64,000 nucleotides of DNA from Kitasatospora sp. NBC_01246 (GTDB lineage Bacteria > Actinomycetota > Actinomycetes > Streptomycetales > Streptomycetaceae), in assembly GCF_036226505.1 (NCBI RefSeq), contig NZ_CP108484.1:1984001-2048000 (forward strand), given 5' to 3'. The notes below the pieces were generated by a model. The model was not told the DNA's origin, did not search any database, and saw nothing but the letters and a program-made list of their open reading frames with translations. Within the stretch, counting starts at the first letter, position 1, and each line of letters begins with the position of its first letter. Of this stretch, positions 24,907-33,993 are shown piece by piece. The position numbers were made by a program, and so were the translations under genes.

Positions 24907-25305
24907 TCAGCGCCGGGTTGGTAGGACCACCACGGTGCCTGCGGCCTCTTCGAGCTGGTGCCGTAGTCTCCGGTTGTCCTCCTCCAGTTCCGCGTTTCTC
25001 AGTGCGAGGACCTGGATCTGGTTGGCGTAGGTCGACACGGTGTCCAGGAGCTCCCGCAGCGCAGTGGCGTGCTCGCGGCGAAGCGCGCGTTCGTCCTTGC
25101 GTAGGCGTGCCACCTCCGCCCGGAGCTCGTCGGGTTCCGGCCGCCGGGTCTGGGGTGCCTCAAGGATCTCCTTGATGGCCTTGGCCACCGGTGAGCGGCA
25201 GTAGGACGCCCGTGAGACTCCGGCCTCGGTGCAGATGTTCACCACCGTGACCGCCCCGTCGGTGATCTCCGGGGTCCCGTGCATCAGCCTCTCGAACGCC
25301 TCCAT
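24907..25305 (-). CDS. HTH plus coiled-coil protein (TnpC-like?)
   Basis: From ATG 25305 the product is 132 residues; the frame is open further upstream and the true start may be a little earlier. It shows a TetR/TnpC-type helix-turn-helix (VTVVNICTEAGVSRASYC) followed by a long heptad-rich helix (RLRKDERALRREHATALREL, NAELEEDNRRLRHQLEEAAG). This layout occurs in accessory proteins of tyrosine-recombinase elements such as Tn554 TnpC. It lies next to an excisionase-like gene and a broken integrase. The assignment to TnpC is tentative. Confidence 0.55.
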   Translation of the reverse strand: MEAFERLMHGTPEITDGAVTVVNICTEAGVSRASYCRSPVAKAIKEILEAPQTRRPEPDELRAEVARLRKDERALRREHATALRELLDTVSTYANQIQVLALRNAELEEDNRRLRHQLEEAAGTVVVLPTRR

Positions 25306-25564
25306 CAGCGACCGGTCAAGGTCCGTCAGCGCAGAGCCGTCCTGCGACAGCTGGACAGCTGCAAGCCCACCACCTCGTCCACCGTGCGGGTGACCACGCG
25401 CTCCCCAGCGCGCAGTCTCGATCCGGGCGGGCGGGGATCGGGCCAGCACGTCCTGGTGCCGCTCTTGCGAGTGCGTGCAGGTTCCGCGGTCGACCCGGCG
25501 CTCAGATGCCAACTGATTACCGCTCTCATCCTGGCCACCCGCGCGGGCGGCCAGGATGAGCTTT

Positions 25565-25846
25565 CTATGCACACAACCCGTGCGCTTCTCCTTCTCCGAA
25601 GGCTCCGTGGCCCTCGGCCGCCCCGCCGTGACCCGTGACGCCGAGTAGCGCCAGCAGGTCCGCGGTCACGATGCGGTAGGCACTGCCGAGTCGCAGGACG
25701 CGGACGGGGTACTCGCCTGCCTTCGCGAGCGCATACCCGGTGGACCGGCCGATCCTCAGCGCGCGGTTGGCCGTGTCGAGGTCGATCGCCACCGGAAGGG
25801 CGAGCAGTTCGGGCGCGCTCATGCCGTCAGAGGTGGGTGCCGTCAT
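25565..25846 (-). CDS. Excisionase-like small DNA-binding protein
   Basis: A 93-residue protein. Residues 15-70 read ALPVAIDLDTANRALRIGRS to VLRLGSAYRIVTADLLALLG, the winged-helix HTH-17/Xis pattern in which the basic strand reads the DNA minor groove. The glycine/histidine-rich tail is non-conserved. Divergent from the XRE repressor at 25940, and upstream of the integrase remnant. Typical of actinomycete integrative elements. Confidence 0.72.
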   Translation of the reverse strand: MTAPTSDGMSAPELLALPVAIDLDTANRALRIGRSTGYALAKAGEYPVRVLRLGSAYRIVTADLLALLGVTGHGGAAEGHGAFGEGEAHGLCA

Positions 25847-25911
25847 GATGCTCTCCTGGTCGCTAGACGTGCTGCGGTGATGCCGTCAGTTTGTATCACG
25901 GAGTTGCGGCA

Positions 25912-25935
25912 GCACTTCTTCTGATCGTAAAGTGC
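25912..25935. promoter_or_regulatory. Dyad GCACTT-12-AAGTGC between divergent genes
   Basis: Six-base arms at 25912-25917 and 25930-25935, ending five bases before the XRE start at 25940 and within the xis-XRE divergent region. A candidate site for the XRE repressor. Confidence 0.35.
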
Positions 25936-25939
25936 ATCC

Positions 25940-26599
25940 ATGACCCCAGAGCATTGGTCGACGACCTTCACCACCCGGGTAGCACAGTCCATGCGCGAGG
26001 CCCGGAAGGCGGCCGGCCTCACGATGTCGGCGGTCGCGGACGGCTGCGCCGCCCGAGGCCTGCCGGAGATCACCGATCAGACGATCAAGAACTTGGAATC
26101 AGGACGTCGGAGCACCATCACGCTCACCGACTTCGCTGTCCTCGCAGACGTGCTCGGGGTGCCACCGATCACCCTGCTGTTCCCTCTAGGTTCCGCCGAG
26201 ACCGTCGAGGTTCTGCCTGGCCAGGAGGTCTCCACCTGGGATGCGCTCGCCTGGTTCACCGGGGAGACACCGGCCGCGGATCCGGCACCGCCGGGGAGCG
26301 CTCGCGACGTGCTGGACACCTTCCGGGCCCACGCCGACCTCGCCGCCGCAGCCAGAGCATCCGCAGCACTGGCAACGGAGCGGCGCCGGGCCGCGAGCAC
26401 CACACCGGCTCCGGATCGCAAGGCCGCTCTTCTGGAACTGGCCGCTGGTTATGAGGAGTACGCGGGCGCCGACCGCAAGGAGCTGGCCTCCTTCCGGAAG
26501 CGGATGCGTGAGCGGGGTCTCATCCCGCCCGTGCTCCCCGACGATCTCTCGGCCGTCGATCAGGCCGAGGACGCAGTACGCACAGAAGACAGCGAATGA
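25940..26599 (+). CDS. XRE-family repressor of the integrative element
   Basis: A 219-residue protein starting with ATG 25940. The HTH (REARKAAGLTMSAVADGCAA, ITDQTIKNLESGRRSTITL) sits at residues 18-75. The C-terminal half is helical and charged (ELASFRKRMRERGLIPPVLP). Such regulators usually lie between xis and int and control excision. It ends 10 bases before the integrase ATG. Confidence 0.8.
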   Translation: MTPEHWSTTFTTRVAQSMREARKAAGLTMSAVADGCAARGLPEITDQTIKNLESGRRSTITLTDFAVLADVLGVPPITLLFPLGSAETVEVLPGQEVSTWDALAWFTGETPAADPAPPGSARDVLDTFRAHADLAAAARASAALATERRRAASTTPAPDRKAALLELAAGYEEYAGADRKELASFRKRMRERGLIPPVLPDDLSAVDQAEDAVRTEDSE

Positions 26600-26609
26600 A
26601 GGAAGCTAC

Positions 26610-27452
26610 ATGAAGGAACCCATACGCAAGATCACCCACAAGGATGGGAGCGTTCGGTACCGCCTGGTTGTCGACATCGGCGTCAACGCCAACGGTAAGC
26701 GCAAGCAGCTCACCCGGACCTTCAAGACCAAGAACGAGGCGCTCGCCGAACTCTCCCGCATCCGCCACGAACTGGGCGCCGGCACGTTCGTCGCCCCCAG
26801 CAAGATGACGCTCAACGGCCTGCTGGACATCTGGCTGAAGAGCGCGACGCGCGACATCGAGGAAGGGACCGCCTCGAACTACGAGAGCGCGATGGTTCCG
26901 GTGCGCACCCACAGTGGCGACAAGGAACTCCAGAGCCTCACCGAGGAGGACATCGAGGCCCTGGTCGACTGGATGCTGACGAGCGGCCGGCGTCGCGGCG
27001 GAAAGCCGGGGACCGGACTCGGCATCAGGAGCGTGCGGCTTGCGCTGGGCCGTCTGCGTGCCGCCCTGAACCTCGCCGTCCGGCGCGGGCTGATGGTGCG
27101 TAACGTCGCCCAGCACGTGACCATCTCCCGTGAGGCCAAGACGAAGGCGGAGGCGGCCAAGCCGAAAAGCGTCCACGCGCGTGCACGGTCCACTTGGGCT
27201 GACGGAGGCCCAGGTGATATCTCGGCCAGAAAATGTCCGACTCCGTCCGTAGGCGCTCACCGGCAACCAAAATGGCTGGTCCCAAAGTGGTCCCAAGGCC
27301 CGGCAACGGGTCCGGATACGCCGAGTAACCGCACTCCAGCCAACGCTCGCCCCATGCCAATGACTCCGTCTGGGAGAGCGGCCTGCAGGCTCACCTATCG
27401 CGGGGCATCCACGGGCAGTCAAAGCCACCTACCCGCCAACTACGTTCCGTGA
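26610..27452 (+). pseudogene. Tyrosine integrase lacking its catalytic domain
   Basis: ATG 26610 follows GAAGGAAG. Residues 1-60 are the arm-binding domain (GSVRYRLVVDIGVNANGKRK, LTRTFKTKNEALAELSRIRH) and residues 65-180 the SAM-like core-binding domain (WLKSATRDIEEGTASNYESA, NLAVRRGLMVRNVAQHVTIS). After about residue 190 (position 27175) the expected R...H-x-x-R...Y domain is absent. The frame continues through unrelated text to WLVPKWSQ, which resembles the C-terminal end of such integrases. This implies an internal deletion of roughly 200 codons. The element should be immobile by itself. Confidence 0.75.
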
Positions 27453-27637
27453 TCTCCGGGGCGGCGTGTCGTCCTGCGCGTGTCATCGCCGACCAGCCTC
27501 GGCGGCGCTGCTGGAATCGAGCGGATCCGTGTAAGCGTCGCCTCGGCTGGCGCTCATCGGCGAAGCTGGGACTGAAGCCGGGTTTGCCGGTCCGGTGGCC
27601 TCAACCGGCCACCACTGTCTCCGATACGGTCAGCCTC

Positions 27638-28219
27638 ATGACACAGACCTTCGCCGCACCCGCCGATGCCGCTGAAGCCATCATCAGGGAGGTCCTGCAG
27701 ATCCGGGAAGACGCGCGGCGGCAGGCACACGATGTCAGCCACCACGGTGGTGGAGCCATCCAAGACATGGAACACACACTCAGCGCCATGCGCGAGGACG
27801 CGATCCTGCGGTGCCTGGGCCACCTTCTGGGCGTCACGGACAATGCCTCCGTCGACAGCTATGTCATGAACTGGGCTGCAGCGCGTGGAATGGATCTGGG
27901 TGAGACGTCGGTGCGCGTTCGGGAGTCACCGAACGCCAGCGAGCTCTACAAGCGGCGCGCACAGGCGCAACTGCTCGACGTACTTCGCGAGACGGGCGAC
28001 GCCGGCATCCTCAAGACCAAGCTCCTGCCACTGATCGGGGAGGCAGACAGGAGCGCGTGGCGCGGAAGCAGTCAATGGCTCGAGGAGTGGCTCGGCGACG
28101 GTACCGTGATCGCTCGGCAGCGCGGTCGCAGCACCATCTACGTACACCGTGACTTCGCCGCCCCCAATGTCGCTCACGGCCTGCACCCGTTCGGGGATGT
28201 GGCGACGGACGCCAGCTGA
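27638..28219 (+). CDS. Hypothetical protein (193 aa) in defence island
   Basis: ATG 27638 begins MTQTFAAPADAAEAIIREVL; the frame upstream of it is non-conserved. The protein is helical with a histidine-rich patch (QAHDVSHHGGGA) and a C-terminal winged-helix-like part (LLPLIGEADRSAWRGSSQWL, VIARQRGRSTIYVHRD). This may bind nucleic acid. It ends 20 bases before the HTH-DUF488 gene and may share its transcript. I do not recognise the family. Confidence 0.55.
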   Translation: MTQTFAAPADAAEAIIREVLQIREDARRQAHDVSHHGGGAIQDMEHTLSAMREDAILRCLGHLLGVTDNASVDSYVMNWAAARGMDLGETSVRVRESPNASELYKRRAQAQLLDVLRETGDAGILKTKLLPLIGEADRSAWRGSSQWLEEWLGDGTVIARQRGRSTIYVHRDFAAPNVAHGLHPFGDVATDAS

Positions 28220-28239
28220 CTGCTCGTTAGGACTCCGCC

Positions 28240-28926
28240 ATGTCTGGTCACCCCACCACCGGTAGCTCCGAACGTGCTCGCGCGCACCGTCTGGGCCGCC
28301 AGCTGCGAGCACTGCGAGAGGCACACGGCTTGACCCGACCCGAGTTGGCCTCCGCAGCCGGTGTGCCCCTGCGCACACTGTCCCGTCTGGAGACCGAGTG
28401 CGTGGCGCAGCCCGGGCTGTTCACCGTCGCGGCGTTGGCGCGGGCCCTGGAGGTGACGGTGGACGAGCTGGTGGCGGTTGCGGGTCCGGTACCGGGCCTG
28501 TGGTCCACGGGTTACGAGGGTCGCACGATCGACTCGTTCGTGGCGGCGCTGGTCGATGCGGGTGTGGACGCGGTGGCGGATGTCCGGCTGACGCCGATCA
28601 GCCGCAAGCCCGGGTTCAGCAAGTCCCGGCTGAGTGCGGCTCTGGCCGAGGCGGACATCTCCTATCTGCACCTGCGCTCCCTGGGCAATCCGAAGGACAA
28701 TCGGGCGCCGTTCTGGGACGGCCGCGTCGACGAGGGCCTGGCGGCGTTCGCCGGCGTCCTGGCGGCGGAACCGGCCCGCCGGGAGCTGGAGGAACTGGCT
28801 GAGTTGGCCGTCGAGCGTTCGGTGGCGGTGCTGTGCTTCGAGCAGGACGAGAGCCGCTGCCACCGCCAGGCCGTCCTGGCCGAACTGCACCAGCGAACCG
28901 CGCTGCCCGTCGCCGCCCTGACCTGA
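28240..28926 (+). CDS. HTH-DUF488 fusion protein
   Basis: A 228-residue protein. Residues 10-72 are an XRE helix-turn-helix (RQLRALREAHGLTRPELASA, LRTLSRLETECV). Residues 85-228 are a DUF488 domain with the two hallmark motifs STGYEGRTIDSF near its start and VLCFEQDESRCHRQ near its end. DUF488 proteins are of unknown biochemical function but recur near mobile and defence genes. The fusion suggests a DNA-responsive or autoregulated version. Followed 90 bases later by the gene at 29016. Confidence 0.75.
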   Translation: MSGHPTTGSSERARAHRLGRQLRALREAHGLTRPELASAAGVPLRTLSRLETECVAQPGLFTVAALARALEVTVDELVAVAGPVPGLWSTGYEGRTIDSFVAALVDAGVDAVADVRLTPISRKPGFSKSRLSAALAEADISYLHLRSLGNPKDNRAPFWDGRVDEGLAAFAGVLAAEPARRELEELAELAVERSVAVLCFEQDESRCHRQAVLAELHQRTALPVAALT

Positions 28927-29015
28927 TCCGCTTCAACTCCCGGCCCAACAGGCACCCTTGCGCTTTCGGCACCGTGCCCGCCCAATGGTGACAGGAGTCG
29001 GACCAGGGGGCTGGC

Positions 29016-29831
29016 ATGTCGGCATCGGGCTGGGAACGAGCACGGATCCTGATCACCGTCAAGACGTATCCCGACGTCTCGCACAAGTACCTGGAGACCT
29101 GCTGCGTCGCCGGCATCCGCCTGGACACCGACCCGGTGCGGCATGTGCGGCTCTTCCCCGTCCCGCACCGGCTGCTCGACGAGGAGAAGCAGTTCGGGAA
29201 GTACTCCGTCGTCGAGGTCGACGTCCGGCGTCACCATGCCGACCGGAGACCGGAGAGCCTGAGACCCAACCTGGACACCCTCCGGGTCGTCGACACGGTC
29301 AGCAGCCGGAACGGCTGGGCCGAGCGCCTCGACATCGCCAGACCGCTGATCCAGCCGTCCCTGTGCGCGATCAAACGTCTCCAGACCGCCGACGGCACCT
29401 CCCTCGGGCTCTTCCGTCCCGCGCGCATCGACTCCTTCCGCCTCGCCGACGCCAGCCCCTGGAGCGCGGAGCAGCACGGCATCGTCAACCAGACCGACGT
29501 GCTGCACCCCGACCACCGGCCCCTCGAATGGGTTCCCTACGAGTTCCGCTACCGCTTCCGCTGCGAGGACGACGCCTGTCGGGGCCACAACATGGGCCTG
29601 CACGACTGGGAAGCCGGCCAGTCGTGGCGCAAGTTCCGCCGCAGCTACCCCTCCGACCGGCTCACCGGCGTCCTGCGTGAGCGATGGTGGACCAGGATGG
29701 TCACGCCGGAGCGGGCCACGCACTTCTTCGTCGGCAACATCGCCGCCCGCCCGAGGACGTTCATGCTCCTCGGCGTGTTCAACCCAACGATCGCCGCCCT
29801 CACCGCCCCCCACCAGGACGCGCTCTTCTGA
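29016..29831 (+). CDS. Hypothetical DUF488-neighbour protein (271 aa)
   Basis: ATG 29016. The N-terminal half is beta-rich (ARILITVKTYPDVSHKYLET, HVRLFPVPHRLLDEEKQFGK). Near residue 180 is a conserved-looking cluster, YRFRCEDDACRGHNM followed by LHDWEAGQSWRKFRR, with two Cys, a His and acidic residues that could form a metal or catalytic site. I do not know a function. Its position between DUF488 and Gabija genes suggests a defence or nucleic-acid role, which is inference from context only. Confidence 0.6.
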   Translation: MSASGWERARILITVKTYPDVSHKYLETCCVAGIRLDTDPVRHVRLFPVPHRLLDEEKQFGKYSVVEVDVRRHHADRRPESLRPNLDTLRVVDTVSSRNGWAERLDIARPLIQPSLCAIKRLQTADGTSLGLFRPARIDSFRLADASPWSAEQHGIVNQTDVLHPDHRPLEWVPYEFRYRFRCEDDACRGHNMGLHDWEAGQSWRKFRRSYPSDRLTGVLRERWWTRMVTPERATHFFVGNIAARPRTFMLLGVFNPTIAALTAPHQDALF

Positions 29832-30153
29832 GCGCACACTTCGATCCTTTCATCGGTATCGGACCGCGGGCGTGTGCGGCGGCTCATGGGACCAGCCCCG
29901 CCACCGCGGAGCCCGACGGAGGCGGCGTGGTCCTGCTCAGCCAGCATCGTGCTCCAGCTCAATCAGACCGGCGCAAAGCCTGCTGGATCACCAGCATCGC
30001 CCGGAGGCGGGTACGTGCTCACCAGGCCGATCGGCGGACTGGTTGCCCACGTTTCAACATGGTTACTTCGTTGCGTCGCGGAGAGCGGCCGTCCTAGCGT
30101 GCCGGTACGGGGAGTGGCGGCTGCCTCGGCAGCCAGAGGACGTTAGAGGGTTC
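29832..30153. other. 322-base stretch without a gene, upstream of Gabija
   Basis: No frame here looks like a gene. A possible promoter for the Gabija operon is TTGCGT, a 17-base spacer and CTAGCG ending about 60 bases before the ATG at 30154. This is a weak call. Confidence 0.3.
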
Positions 30154-32013
30154 ATGTATCTGGCACGCGTGCAGGCCGAGAACTTCCGTATCTTCGGCGG
30201 GCCTGCTACCGACTCGGATCCCGGGTCGGCTCTGGACCTCGCTCTTCAGCCGGGCCTCACCGTTCTGGTTGGAGAGAACGACAGCGGCAAGAGCGCCGTG
30301 ATCGACGCGATCCGGCTGTGCCTGACGTCGAGCGCCGACTTCACCCGCATCACAGCGGACGACCTCCACTACGGTGCCGGTGGCAGAGCCGACTACCTTC
30401 AGATCAGCTGTACGTTCGAAGGCCTCGACGACCAGGAACTCGGCTCCTTCAGCGAGTTCCTGACCGCACTCCCGGGGGAGGCCCCCCGGCTGACCGTGAC
30501 CCTGCGGGCAGAGCCGTTCGACCCGGATGTGCCCCACCGCATGTCCGTCAGGGTGCGTGCTGGCGAGACCCCGCTCGACGGCGAAGCCCGCGAGCGTCTG
30601 CGCGCGACATACCTGCGGCCGCTGCGCGACGCCGAAGGAGAGATGCGGGCAGGCCGCAACTCCCGGCTGTCGCAGATCCTCACCCAGTACCCCGGCATGC
30701 ACGAGCAGCGGGAGGACGACTTCGACTCCGCCGAGGACAGCGCCGGCACCTTGGTGGGCATCCTGCAGCGCGCCGACCACCACATCAATGCCAACGCCCT
30801 GGTGCAGAAAGCCCGGGACGAGCTCAACAGCGGATACCTGAACAGGTTCGCCATCGGCCAGGACACCCTCTCCGGCGCGATCAGCATCGCCACGACCGCA
30901 TCGCTCCAAAGCGTCCTTGAGCGCCTCGAGCTGGCCTTCGCACCCGACCCCGGCCTCACCGAGTCGACCCGTCACGGCCTCGGCTACAACAACGCCCTGT
31001 TCATGGCCGCCGAACTCCTCCTGCTGGGCCGGGAAAGCACCTCCCCCATCCTCCTCATCGAGGAGCCCGAGGCTCACATGCACCCGCAGCTGCAGACCCG
31101 CGTCGTCGACCTGCTCCAGGACCGCAGCCGGGGCGAGTCCCCCGTCCAGATCATCGCCACCACGCACAGCCCGCACATCGCCTCCAGTGTGCCGGTGGAG
31201 CACCTGACCCTCGTGGCGTGGGGCCGGACGTTCCCTCTCCGGCCGAAATGCACCCACCTCGACTCCGCGGACTACGCGTTCCTCAGCCGGTTCCTGGACG
31301 CCACCAAGGCGAACCTCTTCTTCGCCCGAGCCGTCGCCATGGTCGAGGGAGATGCGGAGGTCCTGCTCCTCCCCGCACTCGCCCGTGTCGCCGGCCACTC
31401 ATTCGCCGAGAACGGCGTCAGCATCGTGAATGTCGGCAGCACCGGTCTGTTCCGCTATTCCCGGATCTTCCAGCGCAAGGACTCCACCCTGCCGCCGGTA
31501 CGCGTGGCCTGCATCACGGACATGGACCTGGCTCCCGATGGAGCCGACAAGGAAATGGCCAAGGAGCTCACGCGGTGGAGCAGCCTCACCGCGGCGGAGC
31601 GGAGCGAACGCATCGTCAATAAGCAGAAGCGCGACGGCGGGGCCGTCCGGACCTTCGTGTCGAACTGGTGGACCCTCGAATACGACTTGGCTCGCGCCTC
31701 ATGGCCGATGGCGACGCTGATGCACCAGGCGATCAGCGCGGCCAAGCGCTCCAAGTGGCCTAAGGCGGAGGACCTCGTGGGAATCGAGGAGATCGCGGCC
31801 ATGGAGGTGAAGAAGTGGCGGGAGGACGATCGCCTCTCGCTGGAGGAGTGCGCGCTCAGGATCTACCGTCCGCTGCGCGTGGGAAACACCAGTAAGCCGA
31901 TCGCGGCCCAGCACGCTGCCCGCCTACTGGAGACATCCGGTATCGCTCCCGAGGACCTGCCGGGCTACCTGGTGGAGGCGATCGGCTACCTGCGCGGGAG
32001 TGCCCGGTCGTGA
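30154..32013 (+). CDS. gajA: Gabija protein GajA: OLD-family ATPase/TOPRIM nuclease
   Basis: A 619-residue protein; ATG 30154 follows AGAGGG and the open frame upstream is noise. Residues 1-350 are an ABC-type ATPase head: ENFRIFGG, Walker A GENDSGKS (40-47), Walker B ILLIEEPEAHMHPQ (about 300) and TTHSPH. Residues about 385-520 are a TOPRIM domain with MVEGDAEVLLLPALA and DMDLAPDG, carrying the metal-binding acids. Length and layout match GajA, a sequence-specific DNA-nicking enzyme that is held inactive by nucleotides and released when phage replication depletes them. The stop overlaps the helicase gene, the usual Gabija order. A generic OLD nuclease is the alternative. Confidence 0.85.
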   Translation: MYLARVQAENFRIFGGPATDSDPGSALDLALQPGLTVLVGENDSGKSAVIDAIRLCLTSSADFTRITADDLHYGAGGRADYLQISCTFEGLDDQELGSFSEFLTALPGEAPRLTVTLRAEPFDPDVPHRMSVRVRAGETPLDGEARERLRATYLRPLRDAEGEMRAGRNSRLSQILTQYPGMHEQREDDFDSAEDSAGTLVGILQRADHHINANALVQKARDELNSGYLNRFAIGQDTLSGAISIATTASLQSVLERLELAFAPDPGLTESTRHGLGYNNALFMAAELLLLGRESTSPILLIEEPEAHMHPQLQTRVVDLLQDRSRGESPVQIIATTHSPHIASSVPVEHLTLVAWGRTFPLRPKCTHLDSADYAFLSRFLDATKANLFFARAVAMVEGDAEVLLLPALARVAGHSFAENGVSIVNVGSTGLFRYSRIFQRKDSTLPPVRVACITDMDLAPDGADKEMAKELTRWSSLTAAERSERIVNKQKRDGGAVRTFVSNWWTLEYDLARASWPMATLMHQAISAAKRSKWPKAEDLVGIEEIAAMEVKKWREDDRLSLEECALRIYRPLRVGNTSKPIAAQHAARLLETSGIAPEDLPGYLVEAIGYLRGSARS

Positions 32014-33890
32014 CGCTGCCCCTGTCCACCACCGCCCTGGACCGTGAAAGCATCGAAGCCAAAGCCCGGAGCATGGGCCTCGCCCTGACGTCTCCCGAGC
32101 AGTTCGCGTTCCTGGAAGCCCGCGGCCCACTGCACCTGCAGGCGGCCCCCGGCTCGGGCAAGACCACCCTCGTCGCTCTGAAACTCGCACTGGTGGCGGA
32201 CGACTGGTCGTCCGACCGCCAGGGCATCTGCGTCCTGTCCCACACCAACACAGCCACCCAGGAGATCGCGAGCCGACTGACCGGACGGGCACGGCGGTTG
32301 GAGCACTACCCGCACTTCGTCGGGACGTTCCAGAGCTTCGTCCACACCTTCCTCGCTCTGCCGGCCCTGCGTTCGTTGAAGGTCGCCACCCGAGCCGTCG
32401 ACGACCAGGCCTTCGCCGCCCAGGCCCGCAGACTTCTGGATCTGGGCCCGTTCACGACGCTGAGGGCCTACCTGAAACGGCGGAGTGACGGGCTGAAGAT
32501 GGTCACCGAAGCCACGTACGTCTTCGACCCCGCCGAGCCGGAACTGCAGGTCCGGGTCGACAACCTCAAGCGCGGCACCGCCAGCTACAAGCAGCTGATG
32601 AAACTGAAGGAGCACCTTTTCCTGCGTGGTGTCTTCCGCTACGCCGACATGTACGCGATCGCCACCCGGCACCTGCACCAGCACCCCCGCCTGGCCGCCG
32701 GCCTGCGCTCCCGGTTCCCGTTCGTCCTGATCGACGAGATGCAGGACACCGGTGAGGAACAGCGCCGCCTGTTGGAAGCGGTGTTCAAGGACGGCACCGT
32801 CGTGCAGTGTGTAGGAGACGTCAACCAGCGCATCCTCAGTGCAGATGGTGTCGGACCTGCGGCAGGGAGCTTCCTGTACGAGGAGGCGATGGAGCTCCCG
32901 GTTAGCCTGCGCTTCGGCGCGGGGCCCGCGAGAGTGGCGAGCAGACTCGCGGTTCACCGCCCGCAGGAGATCCGCGGCCACGGCCCCGAGAGCGCTCTCG
33001 CCCTCATCACCTTCACCAAGGACAGCATCGTCCGGGTCCTGCCAGCTTTCGACGAACTCGTCCGACGAACGGTGCCGCCCGAAGCCGTCGCCGCGCACCC
33101 GCCGAAGGTCCTCGGCGCTCGCGAGAGCCCTGGAACCTCACAGCTCTTCCCCCGCGCGGTCGGCTGCTACCTGCCCCAGCCGGATACCGGGACGGCGGTG
33201 GAGGTGAGTCGGCTACTGCAGGCCTACCGGCGTGCCAGGGCGGTCCTGCTGCACACCGGCCAGGTCGGCTCAGCGGTCACTGTTCTGTGGGGAGCCGTCC
33301 GCGCTCTCCTCTGGGAGTTGCAGGCACCGACCACTCCCCCGACTCTTCCGGATAGTCTGCCGCCGTTCCCCCAACTCGACCGCAGACCAGGCACACCGGG
33401 CCACCATCTGCGAGTGCTCCTGGTCAAGGCACTGCACAACGACTGCGACACCCCTGCCGCCTGGGAGGACTTCGTCAACCGCCTCGGGAGTCTGGTGCGG
33501 GAGGCCGTCGGCGCACCCGTCCCGATGGACAGAGCCACCTATGCCTTCTGGCTATCCCACACGCCGCTGCCGCAGGCCTCGGAAGAAACTCTCCCATCGA
33601 TGCTCACAGCTACCGTCGCGAGCGCGAAGGGCGAGACGCACTGCGCGACCCTCGTCCTCGAATGCGCCACCAAGCACGGGAGGAGCCACGATCTCGGCAT
33701 CCTGCTCCCCGTGATCACCGGAGCGACTCCCGTCGGGAACCTCAATGCCACCGATCGGCATGCCGCGATGACCACCTTCGTCGCAGCCACACGCGCCAGG
33801 CACCTGCTCGCGCTCGCCGTTCACGAGGGCCGCGCAAACCCCCACCTCGACGCCTTGGCGCGCGACGGCTGGTCCATAGTCAGCCTCTGA
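32010..33890 (+). CDS. gajB: Gabija protein GajB: UvrD-like helicase
   Basis: A 626-residue superfamily 1 helicase starting at GTGA. Motifs in order: QFAFLEARGPLHLQAAPGSG then KTT (motif I, about residue 45-55), VLSHTNTATQEIASRL (Ia), FQSFVHTF, LIDEMQDTGEEQ (II, about 240), VGDVNQRI (III), ASAKGETHCATLVLE (V) and VAATRARHLLALAVHEG (VI). In Gabija, GajB senses DNA ends and works with GajA. It is somewhat longer than the best known GajB proteins. Downstream lies a truncated P-type ATPase, marking the island edge. Confidence 0.85.
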   Translation: MTLPLSTTALDRESIEAKARSMGLALTSPEQFAFLEARGPLHLQAAPGSGKTTLVALKLALVADDWSSDRQGICVLSHTNTATQEIASRLTGRARRLEHYPHFVGTFQSFVHTFLALPALRSLKVATRAVDDQAFAAQARRLLDLGPFTTLRAYLKRRSDGLKMVTEATYVFDPAEPELQVRVDNLKRGTASYKQLMKLKEHLFLRGVFRYADMYAIATRHLHQHPRLAAGLRSRFPFVLIDEMQDTGEEQRRLLEAVFKDGTVVQCVGDVNQRILSADGVGPAAGSFLYEEAMELPVSLRFGAGPARVASRLAVHRPQEIRGHGPESALALITFTKDSIVRVLPAFDELVRRTVPPEAVAAHPPKVLGARESPGTSQLFPRAVGCYLPQPDTGTAVEVSRLLQAYRRARAVLLHTGQVGSAVTVLWGAVRALLWELQAPTTPPTLPDSLPPFPQLDRRPGTPGHHLRVLLVKALHNDCDTPAAWEDFVNRLGSLVREAVGAPVPMDRATYAFWLSHTPLPQASEETLPSMLTATVASAKGETHCATLVLECATKHGRSHDLGILLPVITGATPVGNLNATDRHAAMTTFVAATRARHLLALAVHEGRANPHLDALARDGWSIVSL

Positions 33891-33993
33891 GCGGGCGTGC
33901 GGTTCAGCGTGAGACCTGTCCGGGGGCAACAGCGGAGTGGAGTATCGCCGTGCCTGATGGGAAGCCAGGTCGAAGCTCCCATCCCCTGCAGGG

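Noticed and set aside
24907..25572. Full-length 221-residue reading of the HTH-coiled-coil gene
   Set aside because: The first 85 residues lack structure and no ribosome site precedes them; the HTH begins later.
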